Of a stretch of DNA of 64,000 bases, positions 46,076-55,236 are shown in pieces (position 1 is the stretch's first letter; each line of letters starts with the position of its first letter). Made by a program: the position numbers and the translations under genes. Source of the DNA: Coprococcus sp. (GTDB taxonomy: Bacteria; Bacillota; Clostridia; Lachnospirales; Lachnospiraceae); contig JAGBHU010000042.1 in assembly GCA_017935345.1 (NCBI GenBank), forward strand, positions 186,001 to 250,000, read 5' to 3'. The notes beneath the pieces were generated by a model. It saw only the letters and a list, made by a program, of their open reading frames with translations, searched no databases and was not told the DNA's origin.

Positions 46076-47185
46076 TCAGCCTGCTTCATTTATTCCCATA
46101 GGAAGTATAAGATATGTATAGCTCTCTTCCTCATCTTTTATAATACAAGGAGACTTCGTATTATTCATATAAATATTTATTGTCTCATCATCAATTACTC
46201 TAATGGCATCCATTAAGAATTTTGGATTAAAACCTATAATCAGATTGTTTCCCTCTTTTGTTATATCTATTTCTTCATTCATAGAACCAATAAGAGAATT
46301 AATCTTCAAATGCATAACCTTATCTTCTATCGTAAGCTTGATTGGCTTTTTATCTGAATCCTTGATAAAAAGCGAAGCTCTGTCTATACAATCCTGAAAT
46401 TCTTTTTTATTTACCTGTATCTTAATCTGATAATCCACGGAAAGCATATGACTTATTCTGAAATACTCTCCTTCAATAAGCCTTGAAACCACCTTTGTAT
46501 TATCAAATTCAAACAATATATGATTTTCAGTAAAATAAATATTTATTTCATTATCGATTCCGCCATTGATTATTTTACTGATATCAGCAAGTGCTTTTCC
46601 CGGAACAACAACCTTTATATCTGAATTGTTACCCTTGAGTTCTACATTTCTTATCGAAATTCTATGTCCGTCAAGAGATACAACACTAAGTCTGTTATTA
46701 TTTACTTCAAATAACTCGCCTGTCATCAGCTTATTATTTTCGTTATCAGAAATAGAGAAAATGGTCTGGTTGATAACTTCTCTTAATACAAACTGTGAAA
46801 TCGTTATATACTTATTCTTGGCAACGGAAGGAAGGTTTGGAAAATCTTCTCCTGATTTACCGGGAATATGAAACTTTGCTTTTTCACATTTAATCGTTGC
46901 CTTATATTCTTCATTTGTTTCTATAAATATTTCGCTGTCGGGAAGCTTTCTTACGATATCTGAGAAAAGCTTTGCTTCAATAGCAATCTTTCCTTCTTCT
47001 ATAATAGAGCCTTCAACATAGCTTTCTATACCAATCTCCATATCATTTGCAGTAAGCTTAATTGTTCCGTTCTCAGCTTCTATCAGAATACAAGAGAGTA
47101 TAGGATGTGTTGTTTTACCTGAAACTGCTTTAGATACAATGTTTATACCTTGAAGCAGATTTGATTTTAAACATGAAATTTTCAT
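46076..47185 (-). CDS. dnaN: DNA polymerase III beta sliding clamp
   Basis: Ring-shaped clamp tethering DNA polymerase III. 369 residues, three clamp domains; the C-terminus ends in the conserved LILPMGINEAG form (usual LI-PMR). The AAAGGAG site lies an unusual 13 nt before the ATG. The 260-bp spacer to dnaA has no DnaA box; it contains a GGGTCT/AGACCC inverted repeat around 47258-47292. Confidence 0.96.
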   Translation of the reverse strand: MKISCLKSNLLQGINIVSKAVSGKTTHPILSCILIEAENGTIKLTANDMEIGIESYVEGSIIEEGKIAIEAKLFSDIVRKLPDSEIFIETNEEYKATIKCEKAKFHIPGKSGEDFPNLPSVAKNKYITISQFVLREVINQTIFSISDNENNKLMTGELFEVNNNRLSVVSLDGHRISIRNVELKGNNSDIKVVVPGKALADISKIINGGIDNEINIYFTENHILFEFDNTKVVSRLIEGEYFRISHMLSVDYQIKIQVNKKEFQDCIDRASLFIKDSDKKPIKLTIEDKVMHLKINSLIGSMNEEIDITKEGNNLIIGFNPKFLMDAIRVIDDETINIYMNNTKSPCIIKDEEESYTYLILPMGINEAG

Positions 47186-47445
47186 TTTTGGTTGATAACT
47201 CCTTTCGGGATAAAATTTACAATATTATTAATAAATATATTTAGTAATAATAGTAGTAGGGGGTCTGAAAATGTTGGTATTGATAAAGACCCTTATATTA
47301 CAAGAAAAAATTAATTATGTGTCCATGTTAATAATGATTATCTTAATGTTGCTAATCATAACTTTTCTAAACACTCTTAAATCAGCAATCAAAGAGATAA
47401 TTTTCTGACTTAACATTTTTTAACAACAAAATAACATTTTCTTAA

Positions 47446-48810
47446 CTACTTTTGTGGGTTAAGCTTCTTAATAATAACATCTATAATATCTACATATTCA
47501 GAATCCTGATTTAATTTCTCCTCAACTCTCTTGATATTACTGAGAACAGTTGAGTGATCTTTACCGCCAAAAGCTTCACCGATTGATTTAAGACCTTTGT
47601 CGGTATATTTACGGCAAAGATACATGGCTATCTGTCTTGCGGAAGCAACATCCTGACTTCTTTTTGTTGATTTAATATCGGAAACGGAAATGTTAAGATG
47701 CTCGGAAACTGTATTAATAATAAGGTCCGGTGTAATCTTTACATTTGAGTCTTTTGATATAAAATCCTTCAGTACATCTTTTGCAAGCTCTTCGGTAATA
47801 GGAATATTTCCAAGCTGTGCATATACACTTAATTTGTTAAGTGCTCCTTCAAGCTCTCTGATATTGTAGGTTATATTGTTTGCTATATACTCAAGAATGT
47901 TATCATCTATATTGGTAAGTCCCATCATTTCTGATTTGTTTTTTAAGATAGCCATTCTTGTTTCATAGTCAGGTGCATGAATATCAATCGGAACACCCCA
48001 TTCAAATCTTGAACGAAATCTCTCTTCAAGTGTTTTTATTTCTTTAGGTGGTTTATCAGAAGACAAAATAATTTGTTTTCCTTCATCATGCAGTGCATTG
48101 AAGGTATCAAAAAATTCCTGCTGTGTGCTTTCTTTTCCTATTAAATATTGAATGTCATCAATAAGCAGTACATCAACCGTTCTGTATTTGTCTCTGAATT
48201 CCTCTGTTTTATTTTTCTTGATTGCTTCTACTATTTCGTTTGTAAATTTATTGGAAGGAACATAAAGAACCTTCATATTTTTATTATTTTGTAAAATGTA
48301 GTGAGCAATGGACTGCATAAGATGCGTTTTTCCAAGTCCTGCACCACCATATAAAAATAATGGATTGAATTTATCCTGTCCCGGTGAATCAGCAACGGCA
48401 AGACTTGTAGCATGGGCATGCTTATTACTTTCACCGACTATAAATGTATCAAAAGTATATTTTGGGTTTAAATTACTTTTATTGACTGCTTCATTATATT
48501 CTTCTGAATAAGTAGGTTTTTTTGAATCTTTTTTCAGGTTACTTTCAAGGTCAATAACAATATCAATTTCATCATCCTGAAGTACCTCTCTTATAGAAGT
48601 AACAAGAAACATATCAAACATTTTTTTGTTAATAAATTCTATGCCGCGATAACCTAATTTTTCATCTATAGTGAAATAAACCACCTTACCTTCTACGGAG
48701 TAAAGATTGAGAGGTTTAATCCATGTATTGATTATTATATGAGATAATCCATGTTCATTTTCAAGAAGAGCAAGTATCTCATTCCATTTGGATAATATTA
48801 AGTCTTTCAT
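47446..48810 (-). CDS. dnaA: Chromosomal replication initiator DnaA
   Basis: Binds DnaA boxes and melts the origin. 454 residues with all four domains: N-terminal helicase-recruiting domain, short linker, AAA+ core (Walker A GGAGLGKTHL, Walker B LLIDDIQYL), and C-terminal helix-turn-helix with the DnaA signature (GKDHSTVLSNIKRVEE). The AAAGGA site lies about 13 nt before the ATG. Reads away from oriC. Promoter at 48867-48893. Confidence 0.98.
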   Translation of the reverse strand: MKDLILSKWNEILALLENEHGLSHIIINTWIKPLNLYSVEGKVVYFTIDEKLGYRGIEFINKKMFDMFLVTSIREVLQDDEIDIVIDLESNLKKDSKKPTYSEEYNEAVNKSNLNPKYTFDTFIVGESNKHAHATSLAVADSPGQDKFNPLFLYGGAGLGKTHLMQSIAHYILQNNKNMKVLYVPSNKFTNEIVEAIKKNKTEEFRDKYRTVDVLLIDDIQYLIGKESTQQEFFDTFNALHDEGKQIILSSDKPPKEIKTLEERFRSRFEWGVPIDIHAPDYETRMAILKNKSEMMGLTNIDDNILEYIANNITYNIRELEGALNKLSVYAQLGNIPITEELAKDVLKDFISKDSNVKITPDLIINTVSEHLNISVSDIKSTKRSQDVASARQIAMYLCRKYTDKGLKSIGEAFGGKDHSTVLSNIKRVEEKLNQDSEYVDIIDVIIKKLNPQK

Positions 48811-48866
48811 TTCTATAAAAATATCCTTTCTTTCAGATTTTTGGGCATAGAACCACGTATTTATAT

Positions 48867-48893
48867 CTTATACCAAAAACAGGTTTATTTCAA
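48867..48893 (-). promoter_or_regulatory. Predicted dnaA promoter
   Basis: On the minus strand: extended -10 TG-G-TATAAG (TATAAG 48872-48867) and TTGAAA (48893-48888) at a short 15-bp spacing. The leader would be about 50 nt. Confidence 0.5.
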
Positions 48894-49110
48894 GTTTAAA
48901 AGGGGTTTATTTCTGTTTTAATATTTGATAGTATATTGCCCTTATGAAAGGTTAAAATTTAAATATGGGCAAATTATGATGTTTTGATAATTAGTTACAT
49001 AATTTTAGAAATAAATAATTTTATGTTAAGTAAATTATTTATAACTTATATAAATGTGAGTATCAAAAAATGCGATAAAATCGGATTTTTTATATAAAAT
49101 AACTTTAAAT

Positions 49111-49158
49111 ACATAATGTTATCCACAAGTTATAAACATTTTGTGGATAACATTATGT
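49111..49158. repeat. Perfect 18-bp inverted repeat carrying two DnaA boxes
   Basis: Arms ACATAATGTTATCCACAA (49111-49128) and its exact complement (49141-49158) surround a 12-bp loop. Each arm contains one consensus DnaA box, in opposite orientation, 23 bp apart start to start. The symmetry extends well beyond the 9-bp boxes, suggesting selection for a cruciform, for paired binding, or recent duplication. Confidence 0.9.
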
Positions 49159-49329
49159 AAATTGATTATGGTAAATTTATAGTCATTTTAAAAATGTGAT
49201 GAAGAAATAGAAACACAACATTTAGTGGTTCAAAATTTTATGGACACCAATTTATTATATTTGTAAAAATCACATAATTCTAAGAATGCCATTTTTTCCT
49301 TTAAAATCAAGGAAAAACGCAAAAAAAGC

Positions 49330-49358
49330 TTGACTGAATTTACCTATTTATTTATAAT
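49330..49358 (+). promoter_or_regulatory. rpmH promoter
   Basis: TTGACT (49330-49335), 17-bp spacer, TATAAT (49353-49358). The leader is about 30 nt with GGAGG. Confidence 0.88.
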
Positions 49359-49394
49359 AACCAAGTAATTTTGTATATAAGGAGGTGTATGTAA

Positions 49395-49529
49395 ATGAAG
49401 ATGACATTTCAGCCAAAGAAGAGACAGAGAGCGAAGGTTCATGGTTTCAGAAAGAGAATGAGCACTGCAAATGGCAGAAAGGTATTGGCCGCAAGAAGAG
49501 CTAAGGGAAGAAAGAAATTATCAGCATAA
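49395..49529 (+). CDS. rpmH: 50S ribosomal protein L34
   Basis: 44-residue basic protein of the large ribosomal subunit: [20 protein letters not shown], with the conserved [20 protein letters not shown] end. ATG at 49395 follows AAGGAGG at 9 nt. Strong promoter upstream and terminator directly downstream, so L34 can be made in excess over RnpA. Confidence 0.97.
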   Translation: MKMTFQPKKRQRAKVHGFRKRMSTANGRKVLAARRAKGRKKLSA

Positions 49530-49554
49530 GGTCACTAGGTTGTGACCTTTTTTT
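49528..49554 (+). terminator. Terminator/attenuator between rpmH and rnpA
   Basis: Stem AAGGTCAC / GTGACCTT with a 6-nt loop followed by seven Ts, starting at the rpmH stop codon. It should cut most rpmH transcripts and lower rnpA expression. I see no separate strong promoter before rnpA. Confidence 0.85.
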
Positions 49555-49614
49555 ATGGTAAAGGTTATAACCAAAATTTGTTTTTCTAATTTATCAATTT
49601 ATTGGTGGTTATAT

Positions 49615-49959
49615 ATGAGTAAAATAATTACGTTAAAAAACAGCAGAGAGTTTGGCAGTGTTTATAACACAAGGGATTCGGTTGCCAATAAATATTTAGT
49701 TATGTATTTAAGAGCCAACAGCTTAAATTACAATAGACTTGGAATCTCTGTTAGTAAAAAAGTTGGGAATAGTGTGGTAAGACACAGGATAACCAGATTA
49801 ATTAGAGAAGCGTATCGATTAAACATGAATTATATTGCAGAAGGATATGACATTGTATTTGTTGCAAGAATCGGAGCAAAGGGTAAGAGTTACCATGATA
49901 TAGAAAGTGCTATGAATCATTTGTTTCGATTGAAAAAACTTCGTAAGGAAGAAGTTTAG
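49615..49959 (+). CDS. rnpA: Ribonuclease P protein component
   Basis: Protein subunit of RNase P, which trims tRNA 5' ends. 114 residues from ATG 49615 (GGTGG 6 nt upstream; an in-frame ATG at 49555 would lie in the terminator). Family signature NRLGISVSKKVGNSVVRHR. Conserved position after rpmH. Confidence 0.95.
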   Translation: MSKIITLKNSREFGSVYNTRDSVANKYLVMYLRANSLNYNRLGISVSKKVGNSVVRHRITRLIREAYRLNMNYIAEGYDIVFVARIGAKGKSYHDIESAMNHLFRLKKLRKEEV

Positions 49960-49980
49960 TTATTCGGATATGGTGATGAT

Positions 49981-50193
49981 ATGAAAAAAATATTTATCGG
50001 TTTAATCAGATTTTATCAGCGGTATGTGTCTTGTTTAAAAAGGCATGGTACCTGTAAGTATTTTCCTACCTGTTCACAGTATGCCATAGAAGCTCTTGAA
50101 AAATATGGTATTTTTAAGGGTGGAGCTCTGGCAGTTTGGAGGATACTTAGATGTAATCCTTTTTCAAAAGGAGGATATGATCCAGTTCCATAA
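49981..50193 (+). CDS. yidD: Membrane protein insertion efficiency factor YidD
   Basis: 70 residues, a typical length, with [32 protein letters not shown], then [14 protein letters not shown]. Amphipathic protein at the inner membrane face aiding YidC insertion. Lies 21 bp after rnpA and 11 bp before yidC. Confidence 0.95.
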   Translation: MKKIFIGLIRFYQRYVSCLKRHGTCKYFPTCSQYAIEALEKYGIFKGGALAVWRILRCNPFSKGGYDPVP

Positions 50194-50204
50194 AGGAGGA
50201 CAAT

Positions 50205-51608
50205 ATGTTTCTAACAGTTGAAGATGGTCTAATACTTGGACCTGTTTGTTGGTTATTCGGACATATTTTCGAATTAATCTACAAATTTGTTGGATTATTA
50301 ACACCAAGTGGTGTTGTTAACCTTAGTATTTGTGTTATTCTCTTTACGTTTATTATAAGAGGATTTTTATTTCCTATTAATTTTAAACAACAAAAATCAA
50401 CTAAGGTTATGAATTTTATTCAACCAGAAATTAACAAAGCAACGAAGAAGTATAACGGCAAAACAGATCAAGAATCTATGATGAAGAAAAATGAGGAAAC
50501 GCAGAAGATACAGAAGAAATACGGTGTCAGTATGACAGCCGGATGTCTTCCTGCATTACTTCAGCTTCCTGTATTCTATGGTTTGTATCGAGTTATCCAG
50601 AATATACCCGCATACGTATCAGATATGAAGGATAAGTATCAGGTTATCGTAGACGGACTTAAAACGGCAAGTTTTAATTCGGAAGGACTGAAGGCGTTTA
50701 ATCTTGACAATTCAGCAAGCTATATAGATGTAATTAATGCTGTAGCAACAGATGCAGACGGTTCTGTTTCAACAGCTGTAGCCGCAGCAAAGATTATGAT
50801 GAATAATTCAAGTGCAAGCGGCGGAAAGGTTACAGACAATATAGTTATTGACGTGCTTGATAAAATGTCTGCTACAGACTGGAATCAGTTGCTTGATGTA
50901 GTTAAATTTAAAACAACGGATATTGCAAATACGGTTGCAGAATATGTTGATAATTTTCAGCATATGAATTCATTTTTATTTGGAATCAATATATCCGAAG
51001 CACCGGGAATGAAGTTGACAATAGCAATAATCGTACCATTGCTTTCAGCCTTCTTCCAATTTTTACAATCAAAGATATCGCAGCTTTCATCAAATACCAA
51101 TACGAGTGACCCTGCACAGGCACAGGCAAATAGAATGATGAAATTTATGACGATAGGATTTCCTATCATGTCATTTTTTATCTGTGTAAACTTACCTGTT
51201 GCTATTGGTCTTTATTGGATTGTAGGTGCAATTATTGCTATTATCACACAGCTTATCATAAATGCTTATTATAACAGATGTGATATGGAGCAGGTAGTTG
51301 AGAAGTGTAAAGAGAAGGCAGCAAAAAAACAGGCAAAGCAGCAGGCAAAACATCCAAATAAAAAATCATTTTATGAGAGGATGATGGATGCACAGAATGG
51401 TAATGTAAGTACAGATGAAAGACAGTCAGAAAATATAAATAAAATGGCTGCATCAAGACTGAAAACCTATAATAATCCTGCTACGGATAATGGAAAAAAT
51501 GACAGTAGTGTAAATACCACTCATTACAAGGAAGGAAGTATTGCTTCAAAGGCAAATATAATGCTTCAATACCAGAATAAAGGTAATGAAAAGGGAGGAA
51601 AGAAATAA
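50205..51608 (+). CDS. yidC: Membrane protein insertase YidC/Oxa1/SpoIIIJ
   Basis: 467 residues, longer than the 260-300 of many Firmicutes YidC. Five core membrane segments (near 30-55, 110-130, 265-285, 310-335 and 338-360), RGFLFPINFKQQKS after the first, then AGCLPALLQLPVFYGLYRVI. Between membrane segments 2 and 3 lies an enlarged extracellular insert (about 145-260) rich in Ala, Ser, Asp and Asn. The C-terminus is long, Lys/Gln/Asn-rich and cytoplasmic. Stop and jag start overlap as TAATG. Confidence 0.95.
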   Translation: MFLTVEDGLILGPVCWLFGHIFELIYKFVGLLTPSGVVNLSICVILFTFIIRGFLFPINFKQQKSTKVMNFIQPEINKATKKYNGKTDQESMMKKNEETQKIQKKYGVSMTAGCLPALLQLPVFYGLYRVIQNIPAYVSDMKDKYQVIVDGLKTASFNSEGLKAFNLDNSASYIDVINAVATDADGSVSTAVAAAKIMMNNSSASGGKVTDNIVIDVLDKMSATDWNQLLDVVKFKTTDIANTVAEYVDNFQHMNSFLFGINISEAPGMKLTIAIIVPLLSAFFQFLQSKISQLSSNTNTSDPAQAQANRMMKFMTIGFPIMSFFICVNLPVAIGLYWIVGAIIAIITQLIINAYYNRCDMEQVVEKCKEKAAKKQAKQQAKHPNKKSFYERMMDAQNGNVSTDERQSENINKMAASRLKTYNNPATDNGKNDSSVNTTHYKEGSIASKANIMLQYQNKGNEKGGKK

Positions 51609-52243
51609 TGGATTTTGTTGAATTTAAAGGTAAAACTTTAGATGAAGCACTTATACAGGCAAGTGTTGAACTTGGATGTGCAAGTACAGACCTTGAATAT
51701 AGTGTTGTAAGTGAAGAAAGTAAAGGATTTCTTGGCTTAATAGGTTCAAAGCCATGTATCATAAAAGCAAGAAGAAAAAAGACTTTTATTGATGATGTCA
51801 GAGAATATCTTGAAAATATGTTTAGAGTAATGGATATTCAGGCAGATATTAAGATTGATTTTGACGAGACAGAAAATGTTTTATCAATTAATCTTGAAGG
51901 TCCTGAAATGGGTATTCTTATTGGTAAGAGAGGTCAGACTCTGGATGCTCTTCAGTATCTTATCAGTCTTGCCGTAAATAAAAAGAGTGAATCATATATC
52001 AGAGTTAAGCTTGATACAGAAAACTATAGAGCAAGAAGAAAAGAAACACTTGAAAATCTTGCTAAGAATATTGCATTTAAGGTTAAGAGGTCAAAGCGTT
52101 CATTTGCACTTGAACCAATGAATCCATATGAGAGAAGAATTATCCATTCTACTCTTCAGAATGATAAGTATGTTGCTACAAGAAGTGAAGGTGATGAACC
52201 TTATAGAAAGGTTATCGTCTACATCAAAAAGTATGGCAAATAA
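51608..52243 (+). CDS. jag: Jag/KhpB RNA-binding protein (SpoIIIJ-associated)
   Basis: 211 residues: Jag N-terminal domain (FKGKTLDEALIQASVELG), KH domain with GxxG as IGKRGQTLDALQYL, and R3H with ERRIIHSTLQND and TRSEGDEPYRKV. RNA-binding protein linked to envelope homeostasis. Overlaps yidC by one base. Confidence 0.95.
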   Translation: MDFVEFKGKTLDEALIQASVELGCASTDLEYSVVSEESKGFLGLIGSKPCIIKARRKKTFIDDVREYLENMFRVMDIQADIKIDFDETENVLSINLEGPEMGILIGKRGQTLDALQYLISLAVNKKSESYIRVKLDTENYRARRKETLENLAKNIAFKVKRSKRSFALEPMNPYERRIIHSTLQNDKYVATRSEGDEPYRKVIVYIKKYGK

Positions 52244-52263
52244 TTTATATTTTACATGAATAA

Positions 52264-52293
52264 AAGAAGTCACTGTGAAGTGGCTTCTTTTTT
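52264..52293 (+). terminator. Terminator after jag
   Basis: Stem AAGAAGTCACT / AGTGGCTTCTT (one G-U) with a 4-nt loop and six Ts. Ends the rnpA-yidD-yidC-jag operon. Confidence 0.88.
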
Positions 52294-52398
52294 CATAATA
52301 GGAAATTCCTCTAAGAGTAATTTCTCCTACCCGATTAAGAGCTTGTTTTAAAATTTTAATAGGTAAAGTCTAAAAAGCTCTGTCTTGATTAATCTATA

Positions 52399-53469
52399 TT
52401 ACTGTTTTGTTATTCCAAGTAAAAAACGTAAAATAGGAACTCTCTTTACGATTTCATATATTAGAAATGTTGTAATCAATGAAATCAATACAATCAACGA
52501 AAATTGTCCTGCGACACCAATGGGCAGCTTCAAGACGAAAAAGCCTGCAACGACTAGAATTGGCATATGGAGAATGTAAACAGGGAAAGATGCTCGAGTC
52601 AAATAATTACTGATCCGGTTATGAAAGTTCAGCTTTGACTGCCCTATGCCAAGCAAAGTAATAATTGCCATCCAGCCGAAAAAGATATAGAGTCCGGTCA
52701 TCCAGATATTTCGGAGATTTTCAATACAGTATAAATAGGTGTATAGACTGCCTGACAGGATGCAGAGTACCAAACTTACAAACCGATAATGCTTTAGTTT
52801 TTGCAAAATGCTTTCTTCCGAAAGAATATAGTATCCGAACAGAAATAGTATCATAAATTGCCCTAAGCTTTTTCCTCCTATATTCAGGACATATTGGCAT
52901 AACCATTCTGGTACAAACAGAAAAATAATGAAGAAATATGGAATACTGCCAACTTGAAATTTCGGTAAACACTTCTTTTGCAAGAAAACAATTAGAAGTG
53001 CTGCTAAAGAAATAACAAACAAATAAAGTAAAAACCAAAGGTGTGCAGGGGTAAAACCTCCATGATATCCTGTTAAATCGGTTTCCTTTGTGAAAAACAA
53101 TCCATACTGCTGCCAGTAAGTGCCTGTATATCCATTAAAAAATACTTCCGCAATATAGGTCATTACAGGAACAAGTGCAAGCAATCCAAAGAAAAATGGA
53201 ATGAGTAATTTTTTAGTTCGCTCCGCAATAAATTGTCTGTTTGTTCTTTTTAGAAGTGAATATTTACAGCTCATGCCTGCAATAGTAAATAAAAAGGTCA
53301 TATACCACGGATACACTGCAGTTGAAAATATGTAGAGAACTGTGTTTGTATGTGACCATATGTAAAACCCGCTGTATTCGCCTCCACTCCAAATCTGTGC
53401 AGCATGGAATGGAAAAAGCAACAGAATTGCCAACCATCTTAAATTGTCTATGTAATATTTCCTCTCCAT
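52399..53469 (-). CDS. Acyltransferase family 3 membrane protein
   Basis: 356 residues, about ten membrane segments. Opens YYIDNLRWLAILLLFPFHAA, the acyltransferase-3 pattern including the conserved His in the first segment. Such enzymes O-acylate surface polysaccharides, peptidoglycan or lipids. It lies on the opposite strand inside the normally continuous jag-mnmE stretch, with 155-bp and 362-bp flanking spacers, so it looks like an insertion relative to the common order. Substrate unknown. Confidence 0.9.
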   Translation of the reverse strand: MERKYYIDNLRWLAILLLFPFHAAQIWSGGEYSGFYIWSHTNTVLYIFSTAVYPWYMTFLFTIAGMSCKYSLLKRTNRQFIAERTKKLLIPFFFGLLALVPVMTYIAEVFFNGYTGTYWQQYGLFFTKETDLTGYHGGFTPAHLWFLLYLFVISLAALLIVFLQKKCLPKFQVGSIPYFFIIFLFVPEWLCQYVLNIGGKSLGQFMILFLFGYYILSEESILQKLKHYRFVSLVLCILSGSLYTYLYCIENLRNIWMTGLYIFFGWMAIITLLGIGQSKLNFHNRISNYLTRASFPVYILHMPILVVAGFFVLKLPIGVAGQFSLIVLISLITTFLIYEIVKRVPILRFLLGITKQ

Positions 53470-53831
53470 TCACATGCTCCTTGCTGCAAACTTGTATACG
53501 CCAATTTGTCCCTCTAATCAAATTTCCATAAATATTGATTTATCACTCTGATTTTATCAAGACCAATTTTAAAAAACAAGGTGCAATGAGAGAAATCGAC
53601 GATTCCAAGGCTTAACAATATCAAAAGTAAAAGAAAACAAATATATTTGATATAAACAATATATTAAATATATATGATAATACCAATAAAAAATAATGGA
53701 AAATATACAGATATTATTGTAATATAGATTTTGATATTTTAAGTGGTAATATATTTCAATAATATCAATTAATAAGTTGGTTGATATATATTAAATATCA
53801 GGATAGATAAAAGGTATAAAGGAAGACAGCT
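53470..53831. promoter_or_regulatory. AT-rich divergent spacer before mnmE with TGATAT/ATATCA half-sites
   Basis: 362 bp without a gene, extremely AT-rich from 53620 on. TGATAT occurs at 53648, 53732 and 53782 and its complement ATATCA at 53618, 53762 and 53795. The last pair forms a palindrome just before mnmE. Such half-sites are expected fairly often in AT-rich DNA, so this is a weak candidate operator. TTGATA (53781-53786), spaced 17 bp from TAGATA, may be the mnmE promoter. Confidence 0.35.
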
Positions 53832-55211
53832 ATGTTTAAAGAAGATACGATTTGTGCCATTGCTACAGGTATGGGTAATGCAGGTATTGGAATCATCAGA
53901 ATAAGTGGCAGTAATGCTGTTGATATAGCCGAAAAGGTATTTTTTCCGATACGTGACAACATAAAGGTAGCGGAAATGAAATCATATACTGCTGCATACG
54001 GAACGATTTGTGACGGAGAAAATATTGTAGACGAGGGAATTCTTCTGCTTATGAGGGCACCACATACATATACATGTGAGGATGTATGTGAGCTTCAATG
54101 TCATGGTGGTATGGTCGTAATGAGAAAGGTGATGGAGGCAGTTGTAAAAGCGGGTGCCAGAACCGCTGAACCGGGTGAATTTACCAAAAGGGCTTTTCTG
54201 AATGGTCGTATTGATTTGTCACAGGCTGAGTCCGTTATGGATTTAATTCATGCAAAGAATGAATTTGCTGTCAAGTCCTCTCTTATGCAGTTAAGGGGAG
54301 ATTTAAAGAATGTAGTTGAAAATTTGAGAGAAACCATATTATATAATGTTGCATTTATAGAATCTGCACTTGATGACCCTGAACATTATAGTTTGGAAGG
54401 TTATCCACAAAAATTGAGAGCTATTGTTGATAAATTAGTTACAAATGTTGATAACTTATTGATAACTTTTGATAACGGAAAGGTGCTTTCCGAAGGAATA
54501 AAGACAGTCATTGTAGGAAAGCCGAATGCCGGTAAATCCTCACTTTTGAATATGTTTCTTGGAGAAGACAGGGCGATTGTAACTGATATTGCCGGTACTA
54601 CGAGGGATGTTTTGGAGGAAGTTGTCAACATAAATGGTATTATGCTGAATATTGTTGATACGGCGGGAATCAGGGAGACTTCTGACGTTGTTGAGAAGAT
54701 TGGTGTAGATAAAGCTTTGGATTATGTTGATAATGCAGACCTTATTTTGTATGTTGTAGACAGCTCCGTTCCTATTGATGACAATGATATGCAGATAATT
54801 GCGAGAATTTCAGGGAAAAATGTCGTAATTATTCTGAATAAGTCAGACCTTGAAACAAAGGTTGATAAGATGTTGATAAATAGTTATATTTCCGGGGATA
54901 TTGTAGAAATCTCTGCAACTACCGGAGAAGGGAGGAATGAATTATATCAACTTCTCAATCATATGTTTTTTGAAGGAAAATTATCATATAATGACCAATT
55001 ATATATAACGAATACAAGACATAAAAATGAGTTAATGGCAACAAGAAACAGTCTGACTAAAGTTTTAGAGAGTATTGATATGGGAATGGAAGAAGATTTC
55101 TTTTCTATTGATTTAATGGATGCCTATGAGCATTTAGGACTTATTATTGGTGAGACTGCCAGAGATGATTTGGCTGATAAAATATTTAAGGAATTTTGTA
55201 TGGGAAAATAA
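53832..55211 (+). CDS. mnmE: tRNA modification GTPase MnmE
   Basis: With MnmG installs the cmnm5 group on U34 of tRNAs. 459 residues: N-terminal folate-binding domain, helical domain, inserted G domain with GKPNAGKSS (from residue 229), [15 protein letters not shown] and NKSD, and C-terminal catalytic CMGK, a variant of the usual CIGK. AAAGGAAG precedes the ATG. A TTATCCACA at 54401-54409 lies inside the gene by coincidence or otherwise. Confidence 0.97.
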   Translation: MFKEDTICAIATGMGNAGIGIIRISGSNAVDIAEKVFFPIRDNIKVAEMKSYTAAYGTICDGENIVDEGILLLMRAPHTYTCEDVCELQCHGGMVVMRKVMEAVVKAGARTAEPGEFTKRAFLNGRIDLSQAESVMDLIHAKNEFAVKSSLMQLRGDLKNVVENLRETILYNVAFIESALDDPEHYSLEGYPQKLRAIVDKLVTNVDNLLITFDNGKVLSEGIKTVIVGKPNAGKSSLLNMFLGEDRAIVTDIAGTTRDVLEEVVNINGIMLNIVDTAGIRETSDVVEKIGVDKALDYVDNADLILYVVDSSVPIDDNDMQIIARISGKNVVIILNKSDLETKVDKMLINSYISGDIVEISATTGEGRNELYQLLNHMFFEGKLSYNDQLYITNTRHKNELMATRNSLTKVLESIDMGMEEDFFSIDLMDAYEHLGLIIGETARDDLADKIFKEFCMGK

Positions 55212-55236
55212 ATTGTACCATTTGGAGGATAATGAG

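Larger units (their letters stand above)
48811..49394. other. Replication origin region (oriC)
   Basis: 584-bp AT-rich spacer between divergent dnaA and rpmH, the point from which gene directions switch. It holds two perfect DnaA boxes (TTATCCACA 49119-49127, TGTGGATAA 49142-49150), the dnaA promoter and the rpmH promoter. AT-rich stretches around 49010-49110 and 49160-49300 could be the unwinding element. I find no other near-consensus boxes in this spacer or in the dnaA-dnaN spacer. Confidence 0.8.

Noticed and set aside
47258-47292. GGGTCT/AGACCC inverted repeat between dnaA and dnaN as a terminator or origin element
   Set aside because: Six-base arms with a long loop and no T-run or DnaA box; too weak to call.
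54401-54409. Perfect DnaA box TTATCCACA inside mnmE
   Set aside because: Single box within a conserved coding region 5 kb from the origin; could be a titration site but there is no supporting cluster.
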